In this document: positions 22,453 to 34,307 of the stretch, in pieces
Layout: each line of letters starts with the position of its first letter
How positions within the stretch are numbered: the first letter of the stretch is position 1
From: Panagrolaimus kolymaensis
Lineage: Eukaryota > Nematoda > Chromadorea > Rhabditida > Panagrolaimidae
Length of the DNA stretch: 64,000 nt
NCBI GenBank assembly: GCA_028622995.1
Contig: JAJQJQ010000029.1
Span: 1,488,001 to 1,552,000, forward strand
Reading direction: 5' to 3'
Notes under the pieces: generated by a model
What the model saw: the letters and a program-made list of their open reading frames with translations, nothing else
Told to the model about the DNA's origin: nothing
Databases searched by the model: none
Made by a program: the position numbers and the translations under genes

Positions 22453-24098
22453 ATGGCTATTTGTATACTAAATATTTGTTTAATTTGTGCTGAAATAATT
22501 TTGTATTCTTTTCATTTTACTGTATTTTTACTTTTAATTTTGCAACGAAATAAAAAATTTAAAGGTGCTTTTTATGATTTAATTCGAACTATATTTATCG
22601 CTGATTTTGTTTTTATTGTTATGGTAAGCGATGTTCAAAAGGATTTACGATACTCGTTTTAAGAGGCAAAATGAATTTTTTCTAAAATATAAAATCACAA
22701 ACTTCTATTAAAAAAGTTTTTGTCCTTTAATTTTAAAAGATTTCACGTAATTTTTCGATGTTATTAAAGTTCGATAAAATTTACTTATCGAAGCTCTAAG
22801 TCAAATTTTATTTTTTTGACTAAAATTTATCGATTTTTTGTGTGTTATTTGTTTCTTACATCAAAACACCAAAGTGCCATTTTTAAACGCAGCACAGATC
22901 AATTTTTCCTTTCTTTTTTCCTTCATACTTTGATATAATTAAAAAGCTTTTTTCTTTTCCTAATTATTTAAATCGAATTATTTAGAGCACAAAAAGGTGA
23001 CAAAGATTAATCAAATTTTGGAAATTGTTTATCACAAAAAATTCGTACAGCAAAAAGTAACATATATTTGAGAAATTAATTCTAAATAAACAAATATTTC
23101 TGAATTTTTTTCAGTTTTTTAAATTTCTAATTTCAGCAATATCAAATTCGTTTACCAACATTTGGGTTATGGCCAGAATTTTATCAAACCCATGGATATT
23201 TGGCTTCCTTGATTCTCAATATCAATGGTTACTGTGTATTGTTGCAATTTGTGGCTCACACCTTAATTGCTGTAAATCGATATACAGTATTTTGGTTTCC
23301 AACAAAATATGAAAAAGTAAACTTTTCCTTAAAAAATTTTCTTTCAACAAATTTTTTCTCTCTCGTAGATTTGGTCAAGGCATTGGTATATTTTAATTAC
23401 AGTAATCCTTCCATTAATTGCAATAAGTCATCGAATATTTGAATCTGGAATATTTCAATATAATGAAAATGGTGGAGTTATTGTAAAATATTTAAGTGAT
23501 TTTACAAGATCCATAACTTATTATGTAACTTCAACATTATTTTCAACAATGACAATTATTCAAGCATTATTTAATTTTTTAGCTGTAATTAAATATTATT
23601 ATTTTAAGAAAACTCATATTTATATTGATAATAAAGAAACTCAATTATTGGGTAAGTATTATTTTTTGAGAATAAAACTTTGTATAAAATTAAATTTTTA
23701 AAAATATTTCTTCCACTTTTTTTTCAAAATTTAAAAACGAAAATTTTTTTTAGGTTTGTCTTGCATCCTTTTTTTAATTCAATGGCTTCGATGCGCTCAT
23801 AATCTTGGCCGACTTATATTTCCAAATGATGAAAATATTAATTTAATGTTGCAAGTTTATTGCCAATTATTGCAGATATTTATGCTTGGAGTGGAAGCTT
23901 GTCGCTTCTTTTATTGAGGTTAGAGAAAAAGTTTACAAACCAAATAAGTAAATTTAAAAATTTTAAATTAAATTTTTTAGTTCATCAACTCGAAAAGCTT
24001 ATAAACAAATGTTTTCGAAATGTTGCTGCTGCTTTGGTTTTTCTTCATCCATTAAAGATTCATATCTTCAACAACGGGCAAGCCAAACAAGAGCTTGA
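22453..24098 (+). CDS. Serpentine chemoreceptor, srv/srg-like, copy A (frameshifted)
   Basis: Five exons (22453-22623, 23137-23316, 23369-23651, 23754-23918, 23981-24098) match copy B exon by exon, with equal lengths for exons 1-3. They encode a seven-helix receptor with VNRYTVFWFPTKY after TM3, IWSRHW at the next exon start and a basic, Cys-rich tail (STRKAYKQ, then KCCCC). Exon 4 is 165 nt against 166 nt in copy B: one base is missing near 23855-23862, which throws the frame off before the last helix. Correct reading on either side of that point argues for a single-base deletion or a sequence error. If the deletion is real the copy is a pseudogene. Family assignment rests on the NR-F-P-K loop and is tentative between srv and srg. 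Confidence 0.68.
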
Positions 24099-24422
24099 AT
24101 ACCTTAATTTGCGACTCTTCCATTTTTTTCATCGAAAAATAAATGAAATATAAAAACAAGCCAAGGCAGAGAAGAAGAAGAAACCATCATTAAAAAAAGC
24201 ATTTTTATCTATGAAAATTTTGGTTTAAAATAAGCAATTAAAGTATTAAATTCATTCTCATCTTTTTTGTGGTGGCTTAATAACTAATTTTGAGATATAT
24301 TACTAACACTTTTTTGTATTTATAATTATTATAAATGCTTGAACTAGTTTTTTTATTGAGATTTTGCAAAGTATAAGAAGCTTGCTTCATTATAACAATT
24401 TTTGTCTGTGTTTAGTGTAACT

Positions 24423-25768
24423 ATGAAAATTGATACATTTAATATTTGTTTAATTTGTGTTGAAATAATTTTTTATTCCTTTCATTTTACTGTATTTTTG
24501 TTATTAATTTTGCAAAGAAATAAAAAATTCAAAGGTGCTTTTTATGATTTAATTCGAACTATATTTATCGCTGATTTTGTTTTTATTATTGCGGTAAGAC
24601 TTTTTTTTTCTTCAAATCCAATTCTAAAATATTTCATTGCTTTTTTAAAGATTTTGTTTCATTTCTCTAATTTTTAGCAATTTCAAATCCGTTTACCAAC
24701 ATTTGATTTGTGGCCAGAATTTTATAAAACTCACGGAAATATGGCTGCAATAATTTTAAATACAACAGGATATTGTGCATTTGTACAATTTTTTGCTCAT
24801 GCTTTAATTGCATTTAATCGATTTACAATATTTTGGCTTCCAATAAAACATTCAACTGTAAGTTTTTTTTCTTCGAGCCGGGAAAAATCTTTAGCTATTA
24901 ATTTTTTTAAAGATTTGGTCCAAGCATTGGTATACTATAATTACGGTAATCCTTCCTTTAATTGCAATAAGCCATCGAATATTTGAACCCGGTATTTTTG
25001 CATATAATGAAAATGGTGAAGTCTTTTCTCGCTTTTCAAATGATCTCACTCGAACTATAGCTTATTATATTACTTCAAGTGTATTTACATTTATGACAAT
25101 TATTCAAGCATTTTGTAATTTGCTTGCTGTAATTAAATTTTATTATTATAAAAAATTAAATACTCAAATTGATAGTAACGAAGTGAGATTATTAAGTGAG
25201 TCAGAGATAATTTTAAAAAAAAGAACTTTAAATTACGAAAAAAATGTTTTTTGAGACTTCAATATTTTGAAATAAAAAAATTGTGGTTTGAAAAATATAA
25301 AAATTTGAAAAAAGATAAATTTTAAATAAGAAAAAAAATTAGCATATTTTTCTAAAATTAACTTTTTTGTAACAATTTTAAAGAGGTTGTTTCTATGGTT
25401 TTAGGTTTGTCTTGCATCCTTTTTTTAATTCAATGGCTTCGATGCGCCCATAATTTTGGTCGACTTATTTTCCCTCAAAATGAATATTTTAATTTAGTCC
25501 TTCAAACTTTGCTGCCTTTGATATCGGATTTATACGCATGGACTGGAAGTTTTTCCATAATAATTTTAAGGCTAGTATAAACTTTGCTTTTTTTACATTT
25601 AAATTATGATAGGTTTTTAGTCCTTCGATAAGAAATGCATATTTAAAATTATTTTGTAAATGTTTAATCAATAAAAATTTTCATTCTGGTTCCACTACGA
25701 CGCCGCTGCAACAATATCCAATTACATTTATTTCAACCCCAATAATTATAAGTACGACTCATGCTTAA
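24423..25768 (+). CDS. Serpentine chemoreceptor, srv/srg-like, copy B
   Basis: Five exons (24423-24593, 24678-24857, 24913-25195, 25405-25570, 25621-25768) give 315 residues with seven hydrophobic segments. The loop after TM3 reads FNRFTIFWLPIKH, the mark of nematode srv/srg/sru-type receptors, followed by IWSKHW. The C-terminal tail starts SPSIRNAYLKLFCK and is Ser/Thr-rich. It is the intact partner of copy A, about 325 bp downstream of it in the same orientation, so the pair is a tandem duplication. The last intron fits only as GC-AG (donor AAG|GCTAGT). The likely role is chemosensation in ciliated neurons. Confidence 0.78.
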
Positions 25769-26292
25769 TTTTCAAAGTTAATTACAATTATTTTTTTGAT
25801 ATTTTTACTTCAGAAAATTTAAATTTTTTTTTTCATAATTAAAATTTTTGCAAATTCTAAGCTCTTGACAAAAAATAAATAATAAAAAAAATTATAAATT
25901 AAAACTTTTCTTCCGCATTAAAAGAATGAAGATTAAAAAAAGTTTTAAAAATTAAAATTAACTAAAATAAATAGTCTTTTTCATTATTGACAATTATGTA
26001 ACAATAGAAATACAAAAAACGTATGTATAAGTTAAAAATGTAAAAAAAAAATTGGAGACACTGCAATTAAACAAAAAAAGAAGATTGATTACCATGAAAA
26101 AGGAACTAAATAAACAGGTTTAAAAAAAACAAGACTACAAAATTTGTAATGATAATTATTATTGATTCATATCAGTTAACTTTTTTTTCTTTTTGGTGTA
26201 ACATTTTGAACCAGAGAGACATTCATTGATAGTTGTATTTTTTTTTAATTTGCTTTTTTGATGAAATAAAAAAAACAGCGACAGACAAAAAA
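25769..26292. other. Spacer
   Basis: AT-rich region with A- and T-runs; no exon or RNA recognised. It should include the promoter of the APMAP-like gene. Confidence 0.35.
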
Positions 26293-27933
26293 ATGGCGTA
26301 AGTTTATTTTTTTTATTTCATACTTTATAAAAAATAATTTAATTTTTTTAGCTGGTATCATGCCTTAGGTGTTATCTTCTTGGGTATCATTGTTTTACAA
26401 AATACTTCAAATTTTGAAACAAAACTCTTTCAGTAAGGTTTACCTTTTATTTTGACATTTTTGTTGCTGGAAAAAAGCATTTTTTTAGTTTTGATGAAAG
26501 ACCATCTCTCACAGGCGCTTTGAATCCAAATAAGGATCTCCAAAATGCTAAAATTTTGTTTAAAGGACAAGTTCATGGCCCTGAATCTCATTCATGGTAT
26601 AATGGTAGGCATCTTTTCCTAATACTGTGACTATTAAAAACTCTCCATTTTTATTATATTTTAATCTTTTGGAAAATTTGCTTCAAGATTCTAAAGCTGA
26701 ATTAAATTTTTAGGAGCACTTTATTCCACCGTTGAAAATGGATTTATTAAAATTGTTAATGATCGAATAGTAAAAAATATTGTCACTGCTAAACCAGGAT
26801 GTGGTAAGTTTTCAATAAACTAAATGCTTTTTTATATTTATTCGGAGACAATAAATACAAAAGAAATAACAGAAAACGTCGAAAATGTCAAAGAATAAAA
26901 AAACAAACAAAAAACATAGTTTTTGATGATTGATTTTCAGCTTCGCCTTCTGAATGTGGCCGCCCACTTGGAATTCGCCATTACAAAGATGAAAAATTTC
27001 TTTCCGCTGATGCTTATAAAGGAATTCTTGAAGTTGATTTTAATACAGGTATGCACCACTAAATTTTACAGGCCATAGATCATTAAATTGTGGTTTTTAG
27101 GAAAAGTCACAACCCTTTTATCAAGTGATACAATAATCGATGGAAAAAGATTAATGTTTCCAGATGATTTGGATTTCATTGATGAAAACACTATTATTTT
27201 TAGTGATGCTTCAACAACATGGGATTTAGCTAAATTTTCTAATGCCATGATGGAATTAAAGGGTGATGGAAGGTGAGATAATAAAAACCAAAAAAACAAT
27301 CGAGCTTTTCTAAAGAAATAAATTTAAAATTTAAGATATAAAAAAGCTCAAAAAAATAATATTATATCCAAAATAATGTATTTTTTCAGAGTTCTCAAAT
27401 ACAATCTAAAAACAAAAGAACTTTCTATTCTTCTTTCGGGCCTTCAATTTGCAAATGGAATTCAAATTCATTCTGATAAACAATCCGTTTTAATTTGTGA
27501 AACGGGTGGAGCTCGTGTAGCTCGATTTTATTTTGATGGACCTAAAAAAGGCAAACATGAATATTTTATTTCTAATCTCCCTGGATTACCTGATAATATT
27601 CGATCAACCAATAAAGGGACTTATTTTATTGCGTGTGCAGCCCCAAGAATTCCAGGAACTTGGAGTTTGGTAGATTGGCTCGCGCCATATCCATCAATCA
27701 GAAAATTTATTCTTCAAATCACTCCTGAATCTTTGGGTTTTAGCTTGTTTAAAGCAGCCATGGCAAATTATGGAATTTTTGTTGAAGTTAATAGCGAAGG
27801 TAAAATCATTCGAAGCTGGCACGATCCCACCGGATTCACTAAAATGATTTCTCAAGCCACTGATGCTGGAGATGCCATTTATGTTGGAAGTTATGCTCAT
27901 GATCATTTAGCTAAAATTTATAAAAGTCAATGA
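26293..27933 (+). CDS. APMAP / strictosidine synthase-like six-bladed propeller
   Basis: Seven exons (26293-26297, 26352-26432, 26489-26604, 26714-26803, 26941-27048, 27101-27272, 27390-27933) give 371 residues. A very short first exon (ATGGC) and a hydrophobic N-terminal segment make a type II membrane anchor. The luminal part has the landmarks of the family: GPES, CGRPLGIR, MFPDDLDFID, FSDAST, GDGRVLKYN, FANGIQIH and LPGLPDNI. These belong to the six-bladed beta-propeller shared by APMAP (adipocyte plasma membrane-associated protein), paraoxonases and plant strictosidine synthases. Animal members are thought to have arylesterase or lactonase activity in the secretory pathway; that is family knowledge, not shown here. 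The length is near the usual 400 residues. Confidence 0.88.
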
Positions 27934-28072
27934 TTTATAAATGTTTTAAAGATTTTTTTTTGAAATTGAAAGAATAAATTTTTAAAGCCTTCTTTTTTGA
28001 AAATTTTTGTTTTACTGTTTTCATTCTTTTTAAAAATTTCAAAAAGTTGTATTTGGTTTAATTATTTTTTAT

Positions 28073-29899
28073 TTACAAAATTTTTTCTTTTAAATTAAAT
28101 ATTTTTACAAAAACAAGTCGAATAAATTTAAAAACCGCCAACACCGAATACAGAAATGCGATGACAACCAAAATAGATGCAAAATAAATATCCAAATTAT
28201 AACATTTTATAAAATTATGATTTCTTGTTTTTATATCAAAATGATCATCTTCATTTTTGAAAGCTATGGCAAAATTAATATTTTTTATAAATCTTTCTTT
28301 CGGAGACATAGGTTTTGAAGCGAGCATGGTAGCTAAAGTTTTTGCACGCTGGCGAAATTCCTCCGCTGATTTTCCATGAATTAATTTTTTGAGGGCTTCA
28401 AAGAGACTATTTTCGGTGATTTCAGATTTTGGAAGGACGATGGCTGTTTTACGATATTCAAGCATTTTAGCATTTCGATGTTGATCGGCAAAAAGTGAAA
28501 TAGCTAATAATGGTATTCCGTAATGAGCGGCTTCAGTAATGGAATTCATTCCGCCATGAGTAATAAAGGCCAAAAGTTTTGGATTGGCTAAAAGAAAGAG
28601 AAAAAAAATTATTTTCGTGTTTATATCTAAAAAATAAGGCTTACCTAAAATTTCTTTTTGTGGTATCCATTTTCGTTTAAATACATTTGGTAAATAATTA
28701 GCAATGGAATCATTTTCATTTTCATATTTCCATATAAAATTAATTTCAGGAAATTTTTCAAAAGTTTTAATTAAAGCTTGTTGATATTCTTTCGGCATTT
28801 CAGAACTTTTTGCTAATGAACCAAATGAAATTAAAACTACGCCATTATTTGTGGAATCAAAAATATTTTGGTAATCAAAATTTAGATTGTCGTTGGTTTT
28901 GGAAGTAATATCGCAAGTAATTCCACCAATATGAATAATTTTAGATGAACTTGGTCGAGGAAAATCTGTGAGTTCATGATTATTAACAAAAATAAATCGA
29001 GAATTTGCGATGACTTCAAATTTAGAAAAATTGGGATCCACGTATTTTTTGATTAAACTTTCGCAAAATGCATTTTCGGGTGTATTAAAATATTGGAAAA
29101 ACATGGGAGAAAAATGATTGATTATGCGTTCAGAAAAAGTCATATCCGGATGATAATCATGATTGGATGGAAATTGTACATTTCTTCCAGGTAATCCAAG
29201 AGCTAAAGCTATTTCATCGGATAAAGCCATGGGAGTTGAAATTGCATATTCATTTACTCCAATAACTTTAAATAAACCATAACCACAAAAATCAAGGGGT
29301 TCAAAAATTCCAAAATCATATTTTTTATTTTTTTATTTTTCTATGAAAATTTTATCTTCTAACATTCGAGAACAATGAGCAGTCATAGTTTTATGCATTT
29401 TTTCAGTTAACTAAAAAAAATATTAAAAAAGTTAGTCGTTGTTTGTTTTCATTTTTATAAAAAAATATATATATTCGCCACTTACAGGTGCCATTTTTAA
29501 AGCTTCATAACCCAAACCCCACATCAAATTTTGCCCATTATTGCTGGACCAAACGTTTTCATTATTTTCTTCTGAAAAAGTTGATCGAATAATAACTTCA
29601 GCTTTTTTTGATACAATATTAATTTTTGAGTCAATTTCTGGAATGATTACTGTCTAAAAAAATATAAAAAGTTTACCTTTAAAAAGCAAGCGTGACCAAA
29701 AAAATGCAGAAAAGAAGAAAATGTGACTTACAACATTGTGTCCAGCATCTTGAAGAATATCGGAAAGTTTTGCAATAAAATTAAAATGACTATGAGCAAA
29801 ATATGGATTATACATAATTATTTTTGCTGCATCTATTCCATAATTGGAGGAAATCAAAGCTACAGTAACCAACAAGGCAACTTGAAGGCTGTGAATCAT
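28073..29899 (-). CDS. UDP-glycosyltransferase with one in-frame stop
   Basis: Exons 29732-29899, 29486-29653, 28645-29410 and 28073-28587 span about 538 codons, the normal UGT length. A signal peptide opens the first exon. The UDP-sugar signature is present near the exon 3-4 junction (FITHGGMNSITEAA, then GIPLL and DQHRNA). A single membrane helix and a short basic cytosolic tail end the protein. UGTs conjugate sugar from a UDP donor to small lipophilic molecules in the ER lumen and act in detoxification. Exon 3 contains one TAA at 29333-29335 in an A-rich run, with homologous coding sequence continuing in the same frame on both sides (DKIFIEK, then KYDFGIFEPLDF). That is either a nonsense mutation or an assembly error. 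Confidence 0.85.
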
Positions 29900-30996
29900 A
29901 ATTTCTTCCACCGTCGTCTTCCGATAATAGAAATAATCAAAAAAGACACGAGTGATAACAGAGAATTAATTTCAAGGCTTTTTTATACTTACTTTGGTAT
30001 CCTTTGAGACTTTTATTGTTTGTGAAATTTGATGATTTTGGATTTAATAAACAGCAAAAAATTAATGAACGCCTTTTTAGTTTTTTGTTATTTGTGATCT
30101 TCTTTTTTTTGTGGTTCTTCTTTGATTTCAAACTCCGCACAATTATTGGTCACAGACACATTTATAAATAGAAATGACACTTTTATTTTCAAAGAAAAGT
30201 ATTTTATTGTCTCTGTTAAATAAAAAAAGGTGGCGCTTTTGATATTCTTTAAAAAAAACAAATCTGATTTTTTGAACTTTTTTGATACCTTTTTTTTCAT
30301 TCATATTATTTTCAAGTGAATAAAAAAAGTTTAAATAATATTTTTTTTTCCATTTTTTTGTCATCATTTTTTAGATATTTCCCAATTATCATCATCATCT
30401 GTCGTCGTCTGTTTGCACAAATTCAAAGAAACTACAAACTTTTTGCGCGGAAAAAAATTTTCAAACTTTTAAAACCAAAAAAGATTATCAAATAATTAAA
30501 AAAAATTTGATCGACGCTAAAGAATTTTATTTCTTTGATATTTTAACTAACTAACCATTCAAAAATAAATAATTAAAAAAAGAAGAGAATAGTAACGTCT
30601 TCATTTTTATTTTTTTGTTCGTTTGTTTGCTTGTTGAAATCTGTAATTATTTGAGTCATTAAATAAATGAAATGTTCAAAACACTTTTTTTTAAACTTTT
30701 TTTTAAAAGGAATTATTGTTGCATCTTCATTTTTTGCTGACTAACAAACAACGTGCATGAAAAGTTTTTGATTGAATCAAAAAAAAAATTTCTTTTTTGT
30801 ATTTTTGCTGAAAAAAATGGAAAGAAAAATGAATGATGAGGAAAAGAAAGAAATAAAGAATTATTGTTTGCACTGATTTAATTTTATCAATATTTTATTT
30901 TATAGTTTTTAAAAGTTGGCTCAAAAAATGTTTTTTTTTTATTAAATTTGTGGTATTTTATTTATGCTTTATTTTATTTTGTTGTTTTATTGAGAG
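29900..30996. other. Spacer upstream of UGT
   Basis: About 1.1 kb of AT-rich DNA. Open frames on the minus strand here are Lys/Phe-rich homopolymer translations without splice-consistent neighbours. No gene recognised. Confidence 0.4.
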
Positions 30997-31489
30997 CAGG
31001 CTTGGGCGGGAATGAAAACTCCGGGACGGGAATCCGGGAATCCGGGATTCCCGTAAAAAAGTCCGGGACGGAACGGGAATCCGGGAATGATCCGGGAATT
31101 CATAAAATAGTTAAAAATTCTATTTTTCAGCCATTTTTTTCACTTTTTTAAACCAAATGCTTTCTATTTTAAAAAAGAACAAAATGTATTAGACGCATTT
31201 TTTTTAAAACATGACGATTTAACCAATTGTGAATTTTAACGTTATTTTTTTGAGAAAAAAAGCATTTTTTAGTAATAATTTTGTCATATAACCAAAATGT
31301 TTTGGTGATAATTCATGAAAATTTTGAAGAAAATGGTTACTGGAATGATAATATGTACTCCTCCCTTTACTCTTATTAATTCCGGATTCCGGAAAGAAAA
31401 TCCGGGAATCCGGGACGGGAATAATTATCGAAAAAATCGTCCGGAATCCGGGAATCCGGAACACGATCCGGGATTCCCGCCCAAGCCTG
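30997..31489. mobile_element. hAT-type MITE, 493 bp
   Basis: Terminal inverted repeats CAGGCTTGGGCGGGAAT at 30997-31013 and its reverse complement at 31473-31489 are perfect over 17 bp. The 8-bp flank ATTGAGAG occurs directly on both sides (30989-30996 and 31490-31497), the target-site duplication length of hAT transposons. Subterminal regions on both arms are packed with CCGGGAATC-type motifs, giving local GC-rich islands in an AT-rich genome. Such motifs are typical transposase-binding arrays. No transposase is encoded. Confidence 0.88.
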
Positions 31490-31622
31490 ATTGAGAGAAA
31501 TAAAAGTAAAATCAATGAAATGTGTTTTATTTTTACAACTTTAAAAAAAATTAAACATCAAACAAAAAAATTAATTAATGTTTGAATTTTTGGTTGGCGC
31601 ATTTTTTCAGTGGTTGAAAACT

Positions 31623-33637
31623 TTATAAATTTGCCCGAGCTTTGATAGCACTTTCAGGAGAATCAATGGTGGCTGAAGAAGAGCTTGAATCGGATTGAGT
31701 TGAAGATTGATCAGGCAAAAAAGTTATCCATGGGTAAAGTGTGGTGGTAGTTGAGGAGACGCTTGCAGAAGTTGTAGTAATTTCAGGAGCCAATGAAGAT
31801 GATGCATTTTTAAGAGTTTTTCCAAACCAATCCTTGATATTGTAATCATCAAATCCGGGTAAGCAAGTTTCATTCAAATTATACAATGGTTGAAAATAAT
31901 CGGTGGTAATAAAGGAATTAGCCCACGCATTCACGTAAGCACCATAAGCGCATTGATGATCCGGCGACATTTCAACCACGGAACCATTAGCGAACATTAA
32001 ATCGTTTTCACAACTTCCGTCCATGTTTCCTGCCAGGCCCATGAGCGTTTTTGTCCCCCAAAATTCGGGGCAGTCTGGATATGATACACAAAAAGTATAT
32101 GTTGCATAATTAAGGCTGACTTCGATGGATTCATGAGCGGAAAATGCAAAAATTGGGCCATTTTGAACAACGGAAAAAATGTCATCGCCATTATCGTTTG
32201 TAAATGTGACAGGAACTTCTTGTTGAACGCCATCAATCAAAATATTATTGAAAACATCCATAAAGATAGTATGATTGAACATTTCAATTTGCGTGGATTC
32301 AACAACAGTAGCACTAAAAAATAAAGTTATGTTAGTATGATATTTTTCATATATTAAAAAAGAGCTTACTTATGATGATTCACAAAGGATTTAATCTTGA
32401 CGGTGAAGAATCGAATTCTGGATTGGAAGCACGAGGTTGAGAGAAAATTAATGGGCATGTCCCGCTATATTCGTAGTGGCTTTTATCCAGAGTACGATAA
32501 TGCGGGTCCCCATCGGCACAAACGGACTGGCGGACCCGCGAGCATAAGTTGGATTGTAATGAAGCTTCGGATGTTGTAGCTTCAGAGGTGGGAGCTTCGG
32601 TTGTTGTAGCTTCAGAGGTGGGAGCTTCGGTTGTTGTAGCTTCAGAGGTGGGAGCTTCGGTTGTTGTAGCTTCAGAGGTTGTAGCTTCGGTTGTTGTAGC
32701 TTCAGAGGTTGTAGCTTCAGTGGTTGCTGCTTCAGTGGTTGTTGCTTCAGAGGTTGGAGCTTCAGTGGTTGCTGCTTCGGTTGTTGGTGCTTCAGTGGTT
32801 GCTGCTTCAGTGGTTGTTGCTTCAGAGGTGGGAGCTTCGGTTGTTGTAGCTTCAGTGGTTGCTGCTTCAGAGGTTGGAGCTTCAGTGGTTGTAGCTTCGG
32901 TTGTTGTTGATTCAGAGGTTGGAGCGTTGGTTGCTGAATCAACGGTTAGAGCTGTTGTTGGTGTGATTAGATCAGAGGTTGTTGATGAAGGAATTCCTGT
33001 TAATGTGGTTGGAGGTGGTGTCGGATTATCAAGACCAGGTGTAGTTGAATTGTCCGGTTGAGTTGTTGCTAAGGATCCTGGAGATCCAGGTGTACTTTGT
33101 CCTGGTCCACCATTTGATCCATCACCTGGTCCATTACCTGGTCCATTACCTGGTCCATTACCTGGTCCATTACCTGGTCCATTACCTGGTCCATTACCTG
33201 GTCCATTACCTGGTCCATTACCTGGTCCATTACCTGGTCCATTACCTGGTCCATTACCTGGTCCATTACCTGGTCCATTACCTGGTCCATTACCTGGTCC
33301 AATTGGCTTTTGAGTAGAGGACTTTTTTGTTGATGATATGTCAGGAATAGGAGTTGTGGAGCCATGGGTAGTTGAAGGGTCTGGAGAAATGTTGTATGGT
33401 GTTGATAATGAAGACGTGCTTTCTGAACACTGACATTGACAGGTTCTAACAAAATTTGGCTTTTCGTGCATTTGTTTAGTTTCAGCTTGGCATTGAAATG
33501 TCTTTTCATCTATGATGTATCTAATATCATTTTCGCCTGAAATTTCATTTGTTTATCAGTAAATGAAAAACTATCATACTTTTTGCTCGAAGGAAGCTTA
33601 AGTTGAAAATAAAAACAAGAAACCATAAAAGTTTCAT
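31623..33637 (-). CDS. Mucin-like secreted protein with von Willebrand D domain
   Basis: Exons 33580-33637, 32370-33536 and 31623-32313 are inferred. Exon 1 is a signal peptide (MKLLWFLVFIFNLSFLRA). Exon 2 holds a Cys-rich stretch (RTCQCQC), 15 units of Gly-Pro-Gly-Asn/Asp, a Pro/Thr linker and a Thr/Glu/Ala repeat. It then starts a VWD domain at CADGDPHYRTLD. Exon 3 completes it with NGPIFAFSAHES, GLAGNMDG and CENDLMFANG, followed by a Ser/Thr-rich tail. VWD domains polymerise mucins and matrix proteins, so a glycosylated extracellular coat protein is likely. The exons join in phase only if a one-base shift near 32409-32413 is allowed: the frame of CPLIFSQP must move to reach FFTVKIKSFVN. 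That is a mutation or a sequence error. Confidence 0.75.
32577..32930. repeat. Coding 15-bp tandem repeat (Thr/Glu/Ala/Pro/Ser)
   Basis: About two dozen units of 15 bp, variants of GAGGTTGTAGCTTCAG on the plus strand, encode TTEA-, APTSE- and SEATT-type motifs in the mucin-like protein on the minus strand. Units are not identical and alternate between two main types, so this is an ageing minisatellite. The plus strand is open too, but only because of the repeat. Confidence 0.85.
33121..33300. repeat. 12-bp minisatellite, 15 perfect-length units (GPGN)
   Basis: Exactly 15 units of ATTACCTGGTCC, all identical apart from an ATCACC variant at the first unit, encode 14 Gly-Pro-Gly-Asn and one Gly-Pro-Gly-Asp in the mucin-like protein (minus strand). 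The near-perfect identity suggests recent expansion and likely length variation between individuals. Confidence 0.92.
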
Positions 33638-34307
33638 TATTAACAACTTGTTGTAAATATCCACAAAAACACTTTTTTCTTGTACAGGTGGCGCTTAAGT
33701 TGTAAAAATATTGGAATAATAATTCATTTCATTTTGCGGGTCTTTTATATTCGCATTTCTTTGAATCATCTAAATGATAAAAATAAAACGGCAACATGAA
33801 ATTTTGTGTTAAATTAAAGCATATGCGATGATTTATCAATAATGATGAGGTTTTTGAAAACATAAATTCCCAATAAAAATTCGTTATTCATAATTTTGCA
33901 ATTTTATTCGCGTTTTAATGATGTAATTCAAGCCTTTTTTCTGTAAATGTGGAAAAAAAATGTAGCGTAATCATTAGCAAATCGAAGCAGCAACATTTTT
34001 TTGGACGGCTTCAAGCGAAGCATTTTTTGTTACACTGAAATGCGTGTAATGTTTTTAAAATGAAGAATTATAACCCTTGGATTACCAAAGCAGATTCAGT
34101 TCTCATAGAAAACCATTGAGTCTTCGAAGAAAAAATATTTTTTTGTGGAAACAGAAAATTGACACCTTTTTAACAGACTACAGAAAAAATGGAAAAGATG
34201 GTTTTTTCCTTCTTAATTTGCATAATACAAACACAAAAAAAAATTCTTTTTCTTTTCTTTTTTTCCCTAAAGCTTGTTTCATCTTGATCATTTCAATCCA
34301 TGTGAAA
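33638..34307. other. Divergent spacer
   Basis: Between the mucin-like gene (-) and the protease (+); should contain both promoters. A short ORF at 34077-34300 is T/A-run translation with no family resemblance. Nothing else recognised. Confidence 0.4.

Noticed and set aside
29937..30367. Minus-strand open frames
   Set aside because: Lys/Phe-rich, mutually overlapping in different frames, with no consistent exon structure.
33121..33300. Regular short repeats as a possible CRISPR array
   Set aside because: Units are contiguous 12-bp coding repeats with no spacers, in a eukaryotic gene.
32549..33317. Long plus-strand open frames across the mucin repeats
   Set aside because: They exist only because 12- and 15-bp repeats are open in several frames; the minus-strand frame has a signal peptide and VWD domain.
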